DNA from: Bog-473 sp963743785
Lineage (GTDB): Bacteria; Actinomycetota; Acidimicrobiia; Acidimicrobiales; RAAP-2
Direction of reading: 5' to 3'
DNA length: 64,000 nucleotides
NCBI GenBank assembly: GCA_963743785.1
Contig: CAVURD010000034.1
Coordinates: forward strand, 1 to 64,000
This document shows positions 44,816 to 53,563 of this stretch, piece by piece; position 1 is the stretch's first letter; each line of letters opens with the position of its first letter. Below the pieces are notes generated by a model. The model was not told the origin of the DNA and did not search any database. It saw only the letters and a program-made list of their open reading frames with translations. A program made the translations under genes and the position numbers.

Positions 44816-45445
44816 ATGGCCGAGGTCCTCAGCGGGAAGCGCAAGCAGATCTTGACGTTCATTGCCGACAGCCAACGGGACCGGGGCTATCCCCCATCGG
44901 TGCGCGAGATCGGCCAGGAGGTGGGCCTGGCCTCCTCGGCCACCGTCCACACCCACCTCGCCGTGCTCCAGCGGGAGGGCTACCTGTCCCGCGACCCCAG
45001 CAAGCCACGGGCCATTCAGGTCCACTACGACCCGGCCTCCACCATGAGTATGGCCACCTCGGCCGTCCGCAACGTGCCGCTGGTCGGCGATGTGGCCGCC
45101 GGGACCGGCGTCCTGGCCCACGAGAACGTGGAAGAGCTCCTCCCGATGCCCGAGCAGTTCACCGGGACCGGGCCGACCTTCATGCTGCGTGTGCGTGGGG
45201 ACTCGATGATGGACGCCGGGATCTTCAGTGGCGACTACGTCGTGGTGCGCCAGCAGCCCGAAGCGGAGAACGGCGACGTGGTCGTGGCGGGGATCCCCGA
45301 CGAGGAAGCCACCGTCAAGACCTTCAGCCGCCAGGACGGGCGCATCGTCCTGACCCCGGCCAACGCGGCCTTCGAGCCCATGGTCTTCGACGGAAACGAC
45401 GTCACCATCTTCGGCAAGGTCGTCACCATCGTGCGCCAGCTCTGA
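44816..45445 (+). CDS. lexA: LexA repressor
   Basis: 209 residues. The winged helix is YPPSVREIGQEVGLASSATV (about residues 24-43). The self-cleavage site Ala-Gly is in GDVAAGTGVLA (about 93-103), the nucleophile Ser in RVRGDSMMDAG (near 131) and the general-base Lys in EEATVKTF (near 168). The ATG at 44816 has a clear AAAAGGAG ribosome site. It represses the SOS regulon until RecA filaments trigger cleavage. Confidence 0.97.
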   Translation: MAEVLSGKRKQILTFIADSQRDRGYPPSVREIGQEVGLASSATVHTHLAVLQREGYLSRDPSKPRAIQVHYDPASTMSMATSAVRNVPLVGDVAAGTGVLAHENVEELLPMPEQFTGTGPTFMLRVRGDSMMDAGIFSGDYVVVRQQPEAENGDVVVAGIPDEEATVKTFSRQDGRIVLTPANAAFEPMVFDGNDVTIFGKVVTIVRQL

Positions 45446-45505
45446 GGCAGCAACTCCGATGCGGCAATTTCTGATAGGAGCCGACCTCGAGGAGCCGACC
45501 GCCCG

Positions 45506-46444
45506 TTACTTGAGCAGCCGGGACAGGCGGCGATCGGCCAGCACCTTCCCGCCCGTCTGGCAATTGGCGCAGTAGGTCATCTCGTAGGACTCGAACGAGA
45601 CCCGGCGCAGGTTCTCACCGCAATCGGGTGTCGGGCATGGTGTGCCGAATTTCCCGTGGACGGCGAAGCGTCCGCCCAGTTTGGCCTCGGAGAGCCCGCC
45701 CGTCCTCTTTCGCTCCAGGATGAGGGCCTCCTCGAGGACGCTCCGGGTGGCGGCGATCAGTCGCTCGCGTTCTGCCGCGTCCAGTGAGCGCAACGTGGCA
45801 AACGGTGACAGACGAGCCCGGTGCAAGATGTCGTCCCCCCAACCCCGCCCGATGCCGGCCACCACATGTTGATCACGCAGATCGCTGTGCAGTCGGCGTC
45901 CGCTGGTGCTGGTGCGGATCAACTCGGCGAAGGCCTCGGTGTCGGGTTCAGGCCCGAGTCCCTCCAGTGGCCCTTCGTCCCCGGGCGCCAGTATCCACCA
46001 GGAGGCCTTGCGCTGCGTGCCGTGCTCGCGGACCAGGACAGCCCGGTTGGCGACCTTGCTGTTCTTGCCGCTATTGGCGTCTTTGGTTTCTTTGCCGTTC
46101 TTGGCGTCAGTGGCGTCAGTGGCGTCAGTGGCGTCGTCTTCATCGCTGAAAGTGAAGCGCGCGACTGCTCCCCGGGGACGGGTCTTCTTGGCTGGCCTCT
46201 CGATGTCGACTCGCCCGGCTTGCGAGAGGTGCAGGACCACCCGTATCCCGTTGTCGAAGGTCCAGACCAGGTACTTGCCCCGACGGGTGATGCCGTTGAG
46301 CACCTGACCGGACAGATCCTCGGCCTGCGGCGCGTACGTCCGGAGCGAGGAGAAGCCGAGCAGATCGATCGAGAGCAAGGTGTGACCGGACACGAAGTCA
46401 TCCAATCGTTCGGCCAAGGCCTGCATTTCCGGGAGTTCGGGCAC
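45506..46444 (-). CDS. Formamidopyrimidine-DNA glycosylase/endonuclease VIII family (Fpg/Nei)
   Basis: About 312 residues. The GTG start at 46444 gives the required N-terminal Pro-Glu (MPELPEMQALAERL). The central H2TH region contains HVVAGIGRGWGDDILHRARL. The zinc finger is CPTPDC and YCANCQ near the C-terminus. It removes oxidised bases. Between the beta-sandwich strands lies a low-complexity insert with three DAT repeats, followed by Lys/Asn-rich residues (about 133-160). It is absent from usual family members and probably a surface loop. Confidence 0.88.
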   Translation of the reverse strand: MPELPEMQALAERLDDFVSGHTLLSIDLLGFSSLRTYAPQAEDLSGQVLNGITRRGKYLVWTFDNGIRVVLHLSQAGRVDIERPAKKTRPRGAVARFTFSDEDDATDATDATDAKNGKETKDANSGKNSKVANRAVLVREHGTQRKASWWILAPGDEGPLEGLGPEPDTEAFAELIRTSTSGRRLHSDLRDQHVVAGIGRGWGDDILHRARLSPFATLRSLDAAERERLIAATRSVLEEALILERKRTGGLSEAKLGGRFAVHGKFGTPCPTPDCGENLRRVSFESYEMTYCANCQTGGKVLADRRLSRLLK

Positions 46445-46459
46445 TGTCACAATGTTGCC

Positions 46460-47254
46460 ATGACGTACACGCATGGGCACCACGAATCGGTTCTGCGCAG
46501 CCACACCTGGCGCACGGCCGAGAATTCGGCCGGCTACCTCCTGCCCCACCTGCGCCCCGGTCTGTCCCTGCTCGACATCGGGTGCGGCCCGGGCACCATC
46601 ACCGTCGATCTGGCCCTTCTGGTGGCCCCGGGGCAGGTCGTCGGCCTCGATGCCTCAGCCGACATCGTGGAGCAAGCTGAGGTCCGAGCGGCGGCGAGCG
46701 AGTTGCCCAATCTTCGCTTCGAGGTGGGAGATCTGTTCGACCTGGCCTATGACGACGCCACGTTCGACGTCGTGCATGCCCACCAGGTGGTGCAGCATCT
46801 GACCGACCCGGTGGCGGCGCTGGTTGAACTCCGGCGAGTTCTCCGGCCGGGCGGCACCCTGGCCGTGCGTGACGGCGACTACGGCGCCTTTCGCTGGGCT
46901 CCCGGCGATGCCCGGCTCGAGCGCTGGTTGGAGCTGTATGTGGCCGTGACCGCGCGCAACGGCCACGATGCGTTGATCGGTCCCTCACTCCTCCGGGTGG
47001 CCCATGAAGCCGGCTTCGAACAGGTCACCGTCTCGAGCTCAACGTGGACGTACGCCGAGCCCGAGTCACGAGCCTGGTGGGGCGGCCTGTGGGCCGATCG
47101 CATTCGCTACTCCCGCTTCGCTGAACAGGCAGTGGAGTACGAACTGAGTGATCCCGACGAGCTGGCATCGATCGGCCGGGCCTTCTTGGATTGGGCGGCA
47201 TCGCCCGACGCCGTCTTCATCGTCCCCCACGTCGAAATCCTGGCCGTGCGCTAA
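46460..47254 (+). CDS. Class I SAM-dependent methyltransferase (UbiE-like)
   Basis: 264 residues. Motif I is LLDIGCGPGTITVDLA (about residues 37-52), the acidic end of beta 2 is VVGLDAS, post-I VGDLFDLAYDDATFDVVHAHQ and motif III VLRPGGTLAVRDGDYG. It belongs to the Methyltransf_11/UbiE group. The acceptor is unknown. The ATG at 46460 begins 15 bp from the divergent glycosylase start, so the two genes share a promoter region. Confidence 0.88.
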   Translation: MTYTHGHHESVLRSHTWRTAENSAGYLLPHLRPGLSLLDIGCGPGTITVDLALLVAPGQVVGLDASADIVEQAEVRAAASELPNLRFEVGDLFDLAYDDATFDVVHAHQVVQHLTDPVAALVELRRVLRPGGTLAVRDGDYGAFRWAPGDARLERWLELYVAVTARNGHDALIGPSLLRVAHEAGFEQVTVSSSTWTYAEPESRAWWGGLWADRIRYSRFAEQAVEYELSDPDELASIGRAFLDWAASPDAVFIVPHVEILAVR

Positions 47255-47318
47255 CGCGTCGCCGCGGATGTTGAGGTGGCTGGAGGCCGCGGAGCACGGC
47301 GTGTGGCACCATGGCTCG

Positions 47319-47879
47319 ATGTCGATCGAGACTGGTTCGAAGCCGTGGGAGCTGCTCAGCCAACGTCCCGGGCCCAGCCGCTGGATCAACGTCGTCACCA
47401 ATACCTACCGGATGCCCGACGGGACGAAGACGGATTGGGATGTCATGGTGACCCGCGACTCAGTCGCTGTCGTCGCCCTGACCGACGCGCAAGAGATCGT
47501 TCTGGCCCGCCAATATCGACCGGGACCGGACCACGTGCTCGACGAACTTCCGGGCGGAGAGCTCAACGATGGCGAGACGGTCCTTGCCGCGGCGATTCGA
47601 GAGCTGCGTGAGGAGACCGGGTACGGAGGAGGGGAGGTCACCGTCCTTGGCCACACGTGGCAGGGCGCCAACATCACCCGGCGCAAATGGGCGGCAGTCG
47701 CACTCAACTGCCGCAGGATCGGCAGCCCCGCGCTCGACCCATCCGAGGAGTTCTGCGAGACGGTGCTTGTTCCGCTCTCAGAGTTGCGTCGACGGCTGCA
47801 GGCTGGCCAGTTCACTGATGCCTGGGCAGGCTACGCGGGGCTCGACCACCTCGGTTTGCTCGGCTCGCCTGAGCCCTGA
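47319..47879 (+). CDS. Nudix hydrolase (ADP-ribose pyrophosphatase-like)
   Basis: 186 residues. The Nudix box is GGELNDGETVLAAAIRELRE followed by ETGY (about residues 78-101). Upstream ARQYRPGPDHVLDELP is the dimerising strand seen in ADP-ribose pyrophosphatases. A likely substrate is a nucleoside diphosphate sugar such as ADP-ribose. The ATG at 47319 is one of two close options (47311 is out of frame). Confidence 0.85.
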   Translation: MSIETGSKPWELLSQRPGPSRWINVVTNTYRMPDGTKTDWDVMVTRDSVAVVALTDAQEIVLARQYRPGPDHVLDELPGGELNDGETVLAAAIRELREETGYGGGEVTVLGHTWQGANITRRKWAAVALNCRRIGSPALDPSEEFCETVLVPLSELRRRLQAGQFTDAWAGYAGLDHLGLLGSPEP

Positions 47880-47930
47880 CGCCGCCGGCATGCGTCCTCG
47901 AACATGGCAAACACGTCGCCTATCGCGCCT

Positions 47931-48018
47931 CGAGCTCTGGTTCCGAGCTCTGGTTCCGAACTCGGGTTCGGGTTCGGGCTCGGGGTTGAGTTCGGGTTCG
48001 GGCTCGGTTCGGGCTCGG
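47931..48018. repeat. Degenerate 6-bp tandem repeat (GGGTTC/GGGCTC type)
   Basis: About 14 imperfect units of CGGGTT/CGGGCT follow each other in the convergent space between the Nudix gene and the opposite gene, ending within 2 bp of the latter's stop. Confidence 0.7.
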
Positions 48019-48019
48019 G

Positions 48020-48877
48020 TCAGTCGCTCCAGAGCTGATCGGTGTAGGTATCGGTACCCGGAATGGTGGGAATGAACGGCAGCGCCGCCACCACGGTACC
48101 CATGCCCGCGTCCTCGAGGCGGCGGCGGTGCTCGGCCATGACCGGCTCCCACGCCACCTGAGGGGGCGTGTTGAGGAACCACAAGAGGACGGTGCGGGTG
48201 TCACTGGCCGCTTCGCGCGGCACGTCGCCGGGAGCGTCACCCTCTAAGGCGATGGGCGTGAAGGCTGCGACGAGATCGGCGTCAGAGCCGGGCAAGAGAT
48301 CAGGTAGGTGCTCGGTGCGCAGCCACGCCCACAGCTCCTCGTTGGTGACATTCTCGGAACGATCGATGAACACGGAGACGAACCCTCGGTACGGGTGGTC
48401 GAGCGCCAGCTCGACCGGCACACCGTCGGGGTCCCTGCGGTGCTCCCATCTGAAGTTGTACAGCAGCGTGTGGACGTGATCGCGCTCCTCGAACATGCGG
48501 CCCGCTGCATGGAGGGCATTGACCTGACGTAGGGCCCAGCGTTGCCACACGTCGTAGTACCCGTCGAGCACCCAGTAGACCGCCACATACGATCCCCGGG
48601 CCGGTTCGCCGGTGATGGCCGATGGATCAGGATCGCGCAGTGCCTTGAGGTCCGCCGTCGCCACGTAGCGGCTCCCGGCGAAGTTGTAGGGACCCACCAT
48701 GCATCCGGCGTAGAAATGGTCCCGCTCATACCAACGGTTGTAGGCCACTTCGTGGCCCCGGCGCGGTTCGACGAGGGTGAGCAGCATCGAGCCCAACTTC
48801 ACCGGTTCGGCACCGGCCTGTATCTCAATGGGACGGCGTGCGGCGGGGGGTGCTGAATCCGCGGAATCCTCTGGCAT
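48020..48877 (-). CDS. Conserved hypothetical protein with paired alpha-beta-barrel-like halves
   Basis: 285 residues from the ATG at 48877. Two halves share an AYNRWYERDHFYAG-like opening (first half near residue 45: RRGHEVAYNRWYERDHFY) and a second NEELWAWLRTEHLPDLLPG near 175. This is the pattern of dimeric alpha-beta barrel (EthD-like) proteins. No catalytic signature is known. It has no signal or membrane segment. The function is unknown. Confidence 0.65.
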   Translation of the reverse strand: MPEDSADSAPPAARRPIEIQAGAEPVKLGSMLLTLVEPRRGHEVAYNRWYERDHFYAGCMVGPYNFAGSRYVATADLKALRDPDPSAITGEPARGSYVAVYWVLDGYYDVWQRWALRQVNALHAAGRMFEERDHVHTLLYNFRWEHRRDPDGVPVELALDHPYRGFVSVFIDRSENVTNEELWAWLRTEHLPDLLPGSDADLVAAFTPIALEGDAPGDVPREAASDTRTVLLWFLNTPPQVAWEPVMAEHRRRLEDAGMGTVVAALPFIPTIPGTDTYTDQLWSD

Positions 48878-48905
48878 GAGAGGCGAACCTAACAGACGGA
48901 CTTCC

Positions 48906-49724
48906 TCAGACCGTCCCCTGGGCGACCATGGGCCGGCTCGGCAGAACTGCCCCACCGGACGGCTCGGCGGTGATGGCCAACCTCGATACCGACGGCGAAC
49001 CGGCGAGGGTAAAGGTCGCCTGATCGGGCTTCTGGCCCATCAACCCGAGCGAAATGGTTTGACCGTTGATGACGGCCCACAACTGGTAGGTGTGATCGGC
49101 CGAGAGCGCCGGCAGCGTGGACGTCACGAGATAGCCCCGACCGTCGGCGATCACGAATTGGGCCACCCTGACGTGGTTGGTGTCCTCCATGTTGACCACC
49201 TTGTGACCCGGAGTTTCGAGGGCCGCCACCACCGCGCCGGGCGGCGCACCGGCGCCGAGTGAGCGTTGCAACTGGGACACCTGATCATTGGCGTGCACCA
49301 GGCTCACGCTGAGGACCGTCACCACCGCCGCCGCGGCGACCACGATGGCGGCAACGGTGGCGAAGCGGCCCCGGCCCGGAGCGTTCCCACGAGCGCGCAT
49401 CCGTGGCGCCAGTGCACCCTTCCCGCCGCCGCCCCCATCGGCTCCGTCGGACCCGTCGGCCTCATCACGCATGAGCCGCGGCATCGGTGGGCGCTCTTCG
49501 TCGTCACGTCCGGGCAGGCGGCTGGCGATCGTGGTCCACAGGCCCTCGGGGAGTGGCTCCACCGAATTCCCCAAGGCCGTCGTCACCTCCCGGAAGGCGT
49601 CGAGTTCGGCCCGACAGCGCGGGCATTCTGCGAGATGCTCCTCGACCGCCTCGCGCTCTTCGCCCTCGACCGCGTCCAGGGCGTATGTGGCCAGAAACTC
49701 GATCGATTCCTCGTGGGTCATCAT
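48906..49724 (-). CDS. RskA-like anti-sigma factor
   Basis: 272 residues. The N-terminal zinc anti-sigma domain has the HxxxCxxC motif HLAECPRC (about residues 29-36). One transmembrane helix follows at about 125-148 (VAAIVVAAAAVVTVLSVSL), and a RskA-type extracytoplasmic domain ends the protein (TLPALSADHTYQLWAVING, SLGLM). The start overlaps the sigma stop by 4 bp. Like RskA, it should hold the sigma factor at the membrane until cleaved. Confidence 0.9.
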   Translation of the reverse strand: MMTHEESIEFLATYALDAVEGEEREAVEEHLAECPRCRAELDAFREVTTALGNSVEPLPEGLWTTIASRLPGRDDEERPPMPRLMRDEADGSDGADGGGGGKGALAPRMRARGNAPGRGRFATVAAIVVAAAAVVTVLSVSLVHANDQVSQLQRSLGAGAPPGAVVAALETPGHKVVNMEDTNHVRVAQFVIADGRGYLVTSTLPALSADHTYQLWAVINGQTISLGLMGQKPDQATFTLAGSPSVSRLAITAEPSGGAVLPSRPMVAQGTV

Positions 49725-50296
49725 GCGTCGGCTCCCTGCACGCCGGCGTCGACCAAGAGGGCCCGCATGCGTCGCATACCGTTGCGGATCCTGCTTTTGA
49801 CCGTGCCCTCGGGCTGGCCCAGGAGGTCGGCCACCTCGACGTACGTGTGCCCGTCGAAGTAGGCCAGTTCAATGGCCCGGCGCTCGTCGTCGGGAAGGTC
49901 GCCCAGCGCCCGGGCCACCTGATCGGCCACGGCGAGATCCCAGACCTCGTGCTGCATGTCGTATTCGGCGGTGGCCGTGCGCCGCGCCTCACCGGACTCA
50001 CGGAGCCGGCGGGCATTGAGGGAACGCACGGCATCCACCGCTCGGCCATGCGACTGGGTCAACAGGAATGAGCGCAGCGTGCCCCGGCCGGGATCGAAAC
50101 GATCCGGTCGATTCCACAACCGCAAGAACACTTCTTGAGTCACGTCCTCCGCTTCGGACGCGTTGTTGAGCACCCGTCGGGCCAATCCGTAGACGGCCCC
50201 GCCGTGGCGCCGGTACACCTCAGCCAGGGCGATCTCGCTGTACCGGGCGATGGAAGTGACGAGCTGGGCGTCGCTTACTTCACCAATCTGCTGCAT
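49721..50296 (-). CDS. ECF RNA polymerase sigma factor (SigK-like)
   Basis: 191 residues with sigma region 2 (EAEDVTQEVFLRLWNRPDRFD, about residues 49-69, given by its core) and region 4 (HTYVEVADLLGQPEGTVKSRI, about 149-168). There is no region 3 or C-terminal extension. It pairs by overlap with the RskA-like anti-sigma factor. In mycobacteria SigK/RskA control antigen genes. The targets here are unknown, but the divergent ferritin-like gene is an obvious candidate. Confidence 0.92.
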   Translation of the reverse strand: MQQIGEVSDAQLVTSIARYSEIALAEVYRRHGGAVYGLARRVLNNASEAEDVTQEVFLRLWNRPDRFDPGRGTLRSFLLTQSHGRAVDAVRSLNARRLRESGEARRTATAEYDMQHEVWDLAVADQVARALGDLPDDERRAIELAYFDGHTYVEVADLLGQPEGTVKSRIRNGMRRMRALLVDAGVQGADA

Positions 50297-50383
50297 TCAC
50301 GTCCTATTCGGAGCCGCGGCGCCCAAGAGATGTTCGATTTATTACCCATCCAGGCCTATCCTGTACTCCGAATAGTAGGCGTT

Positions 50384-51217
50384 ATGCGAACGACCATCGA
50401 TTCCTACACCGCACGATCGGGCCGCCTGAACCTCGAGGGCATCGAGTTCGATGACTTCAAGGATCAGCCGCTGACGCCTGAGGCGCTCCGCACGCTGTGC
50501 TACATGCACGATATCGAGCACCACACCATCTGCTATCTGCGGGACCTCCTGCTCACCCCCGCCCACAGCGACCCCGCCATCACGTCCTTCCTCTCCTGCT
50601 GGGCCTACGAGGAGATGTGGCACGGCGAGGCCATCGGCCAGGTCCTCGAGGCCCATGGTGAGGAATCCGGCGCCGCTCGCATCGCCCCGCTGCGGGAGAA
50701 GCGCCGCCGCAAGCAAGCCATGTCCACCTTCAGCACGATCGGATCGGCCGCCTTCGCCGGGCGCGCCTTCATCGCCCTGCACATGACATGGGGTGCCATC
50801 AACGAATGGACCACCCAGGCCGGGTACGGCCGCCTCTCCGAGGTGGCCAACCACCCGACGTTGCGCGAGCTCCTGAAACGGATCATGAAACAAGAGGGTG
50901 GGCACATCGACTTCTACGCCTCCGAGGCCGGACGTCGCCTGGGCGAGAGCCCGAAGGCCCAGAAGTTGACCCGCTTCGCCCTCAGGCACCTGTGGCGGCC
51001 GGTCGGGTCGGGGGTGATGCCGAAGGTAGAGGTCGGCTTCATGGTCAAATACCTCTTCGACGGTCCACGCGGCAACGACGTGGCGAGGCGCATCGACCGT
51101 CGGGTTGACCGACTCCCGGGCCAAGGAGGACTGCACCTCCTCGAGTCGGCCGTCACGAAGCTCTCGGGGCACTCCTTCGCGGCGTCTTCGTCGGCGTCGG
51201 CGTCGGCGGCCGTGTAG
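50384..51217 (+). CDS. Ferritin-like di-iron family protein
   Basis: 277 residues. Four helices carry candidate iron ligands in ExxH patterns: HDIEHHTICYLRDLL (near residue 40), YEEMWHGEAIG (near 80), AINEWTTQAGY (near 140) and QEGGHIDFYASEAG (near 170). This fits a ferritin-like/desaturase-type di-iron helix bundle. The C-terminal 60 residues are Ser/Ala-rich and charged. The ATG at 50384 is chosen. Divergent from the sigma factor gene across 87 bp. Function is open; oxidation or iron binding is likely. Confidence 0.7.
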   Translation: MRTTIDSYTARSGRLNLEGIEFDDFKDQPLTPEALRTLCYMHDIEHHTICYLRDLLLTPAHSDPAITSFLSCWAYEEMWHGEAIGQVLEAHGEESGAARIAPLREKRRRKQAMSTFSTIGSAAFAGRAFIALHMTWGAINEWTTQAGYGRLSEVANHPTLRELLKRIMKQEGGHIDFYASEAGRRLGESPKAQKLTRFALRHLWRPVGSGVMPKVEVGFMVKYLFDGPRGNDVARRIDRRVDRLPGQGGLHLLESAVTKLSGHSFAASSSASASAAV

Positions 51218-51515
51218 GCGTTCTGCCAGAGCGCGTCTCTTTTTGATGCCGAAACAGAGCGGCACAGCGAGGCCTGAGGGCTCTGAAAGACCTATCGCCT
51301 AACGAGCGGAAGTATTGCGCCACCTGGCGAGGGTGCTTTGCCTGATAATCCTCTGCGTCGAGCCGGCGACTCTGATAGCGAGAAGTCCGCTTACCGGAAC
51401 CCTGCTTGCCGCGCCCTCATACGGTGGCAGAGGCACGACGCTTCAACAGTTGACGACCAAGAGCCAATGGTTGAGTATGAATCTCTCACGATTGTCCTCG
51501 GTGTAAGGGGTTGTC
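51218..51515. other. 298-bp intergenic stretch
   Basis: No supported gene. It separates the ferritin-like gene from the next secreted-protein gene. No terminator or operator stands out. Confidence 0.3.
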
Positions 51516-52133
51516 ATGGTTCGACAGTTGTTCGTCAGAGTCTCGCTCGCGACGGTTCCACTTGTGATGATTCCGATCGCAATCACTTCAATTGGTGCTC
51601 GGGCCAGTGCTGCCCCCCCAGCCCAAATCCAGCAGTGCATGAATGGTGGCTGGCGCACACTCACGGATGCGTCGGGGCAGCATTTCCAGAACCAAGGCCA
51701 ATGCATCGCGTTTGCGATCCATCATCGCGTAAGCCTTTCCGATCTGGCGGACCCCTTCGCAATCGACGGTACGACCTCGTTCGCCCTTGGAGCGAACGGC
51801 TGTAGTTTCGTGTACCAGGTGTTTGACGCCACGTACCCTGGGACCGCCGCTGTCGGTCCCGTTATTCTCCATGTGTCCGGCTGTGTCAGCCCCAGTCTGT
51901 CTGGCTACGCCGGGTCCTTTGACATCACGACCAACGTCGGCACCCTCAGCGGCAGTGCGTCGGGCCCGGTGAACATCACGGCTGGTTTGGGACTGGAGTA
52001 TCAGTTGACACTCACCGTGAATGCAGCTACTGGTTCATTTGTAGGATCCACCGGGGGTTTGGACCTGTTGGTGTCGTGGAACACTCCAAATCAATCGCCT
52101 TCGTCCTTTGTTGGGTCCATCTCCGTTCCATAG
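51516..52133 (+). CDS. Secreted protein of unknown function
   Basis: 205 residues. A Sec signal (LATVPLVMIPIAITSIG, likely cut after ARASA) is followed by a short domain with QQCMNGGWRTLTDASGQ, typical of actinobacterial exported proteins: a Cys-Asn-Gly-Gly-Trp motif that ends in HFQNQGQCIAF. The remaining 120 residues are beta-rich with Ser/Thr and three cysteines. No catalytic motif. The CNGGW motif is shared by many exported proteins of unknown role. Confidence 0.65.
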   Translation: MVRQLFVRVSLATVPLVMIPIAITSIGARASAAPPAQIQQCMNGGWRTLTDASGQHFQNQGQCIAFAIHHRVSLSDLADPFAIDGTTSFALGANGCSFVYQVFDATYPGTAAVGPVILHVSGCVSPSLSGYAGSFDITTNVGTLSGSASGPVNITAGLGLEYQLTLTVNAATGSFVGSTGGLDLLVSWNTPNQSPSSFVGSISVP

Positions 52134-52319
52134 CGCCGCCTTGGAGCACCCACGCCCGGCGTTCCGGAGGCACTGCCGCGATGGGGTTGCTTACTAACAT
52201 CTAGAGATAGTGGAGGACTGTTTATTTGATCGACCACCTGCGGGCACGGCCGATCCAGCCGGTAGTCCTCTTGAGGCAAGGGCTCCTCGATCCACCGCAC
52301 TCATTTCGTTACGACGGCT

Positions 52320-52455
52320 GGCGCGAGCCCTGTTGGCACGAGCCCTGGTGGCACGAGCCCTGGTGGCACACGCCGTGACACGCGCCGTTGGCCCTGCCGT
52401 TGCTGGCCCTGACGCTCGTGATCCAGACGCTCGTGGTCCAGACGCTGAGTGTCTC
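52320..52455. repeat. Two adjacent 15-bp tandem repeats in the signal-peptide region of the esterase
   Basis: Units GGCACGAGCCCTGGT (52320-52379, about four, the outer ones diverged) and GACGCTCGTGATCCA (52411-52455, three). Both have a 15-bp period, so the reading frame is unchanged by copy number. Confidence 0.7.
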
Positions 52456-53380
52456 GGTGTTGCCAGCTCGCAGTGTTTCTGCCGCAGTACCGGTCTGGGC
52501 GAGCAGGGCGATCGCCGTCTCACCGGGTTGTCGTCCGACCACCTCGGCTACCACCACATCTGGGCCGACGGCCACGACGTCCACCCATGCGGCCGGCACC
52601 ACGCAGGCCCAGACGTATCAGAACGGCTCGATTGCGGGCAGCTTCGACCTCACGGTTCCCCGCTCGTACCGGCCCCGCCGGCCGACCGCACTCGTCTTTC
52701 TCTTCTACGGCTCAGGCTCGAATCCGGCCTCCTTCAGTACGACCACCGACTTCCCTGCTCTAGGAGCGACCCAGGGTGACATCGTCGTGGTGCCGCAGAT
52801 CCAGCCGAACGAGAGTGAATGGCAATTCAGCGGACACGGATCCGACGCGGCCTTCATCACTGCCCTCGATACGCACCTGCAAGCTACCTACTGCATCGCC
52901 TCCCGCCGGGTCTTCGCGGCGGGGTTCTCGGCCGGTGCGGCCTTCAGTCTCATCTACGCCTGCAGCCATCAACGTGACATCCGGGCCATTGCCACCGTCG
53001 CCGTGGACTTTCAATTGGGATGCACTCGCCCCATGCCGATACTGGCCTTCCATGGGACCGCCGATCCCCTGGTGCCCTATCAGAACGGGGCGGTCGGAAT
53101 TTCTCTGCCCGGACAAAAAGTCCGAGGCACGCTCCTCAACATGGGCGACTGGGCCAAGCTCGACCGGTGCCGTGCCGTGCCGGTGACGGTGACGGTGGGG
53201 TCGCAGGTATCTCGATCGCAGTGGCCTCGCTGCACTCGCGGCACCAGTGTCACCCTCTACACCGTCCTCGGCGGCGGTCACGACTGGCCCGGGGCCGATC
53301 CCAAGTACGGCTTCGGCCTCACGACCCAACAGATCAGCGCGTCCCGGTTGATCTTGCGGTTCTTCTCGACGCTGCACTAG
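52388..53380 (+). CDS. Secreted polyhydroxybutyrate-depolymerase-like esterase (LpqC type)
   Basis: 330 residues from a TTG at 52388; start uncertain. A hydrophobic leader (LALTLVIQTLVVQTLSVSVL) and Thr-rich linker precede an alpha/beta hydrolase: FLFYGSGSNP (oxyanion region), FAAGFSAGAAF (nucleophile Ser), FHGTADPLVPY (Asp) and GGGHDWPG (His). This matches esterase family 1. The leader lacks the usual basic start; a different frame upstream (52210-52387) contains RRLARALLARALV, so an indel may have separated the true signal from the gene. Confidence 0.8.
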   Translation: MALPLLALTLVIQTLVVQTLSVSVLPARSVSAAVPVWASRAIAVSPGCRPTTSATTTSGPTATTSTHAAGTTQAQTYQNGSIAGSFDLTVPRSYRPRRPTALVFLFYGSGSNPASFSTTTDFPALGATQGDIVVVPQIQPNESEWQFSGHGSDAAFITALDTHLQATYCIASRRVFAAGFSAGAAFSLIYACSHQRDIRAIATVAVDFQLGCTRPMPILAFHGTADPLVPYQNGAVGISLPGQKVRGTLLNMGDWAKLDRCRAVPVTVTVGSQVSRSQWPRCTRGTSVTLYTVLGGGHDWPGADPKYGFGLTTQQISASRLILRFFSTLH

Positions 53381-53563
53381 GAGCGTCGGGCTTGCGGTGT
53401 GATGTCGGCTGTGAGGGTAGTTCCGACCAAGCGAATCGACTTCGACCTGTCGGCGCAACGGTCGCCATTCTGGCGGAAATGTACAAGGAATAATTTGGAC
53501 ATATCTTGAGTTTTAGCTGGTGAACGGCTGTTTCTTGTCACACCCGGGTGCTTCAGTGGTCAC

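Noticed and set aside
47958..47971. LexA-box-like CGAACTCGGGTTCG
   Set aside because: It lies inside the degenerate hexamer repeat in a convergent gene-end spacer, with no promoter to control.
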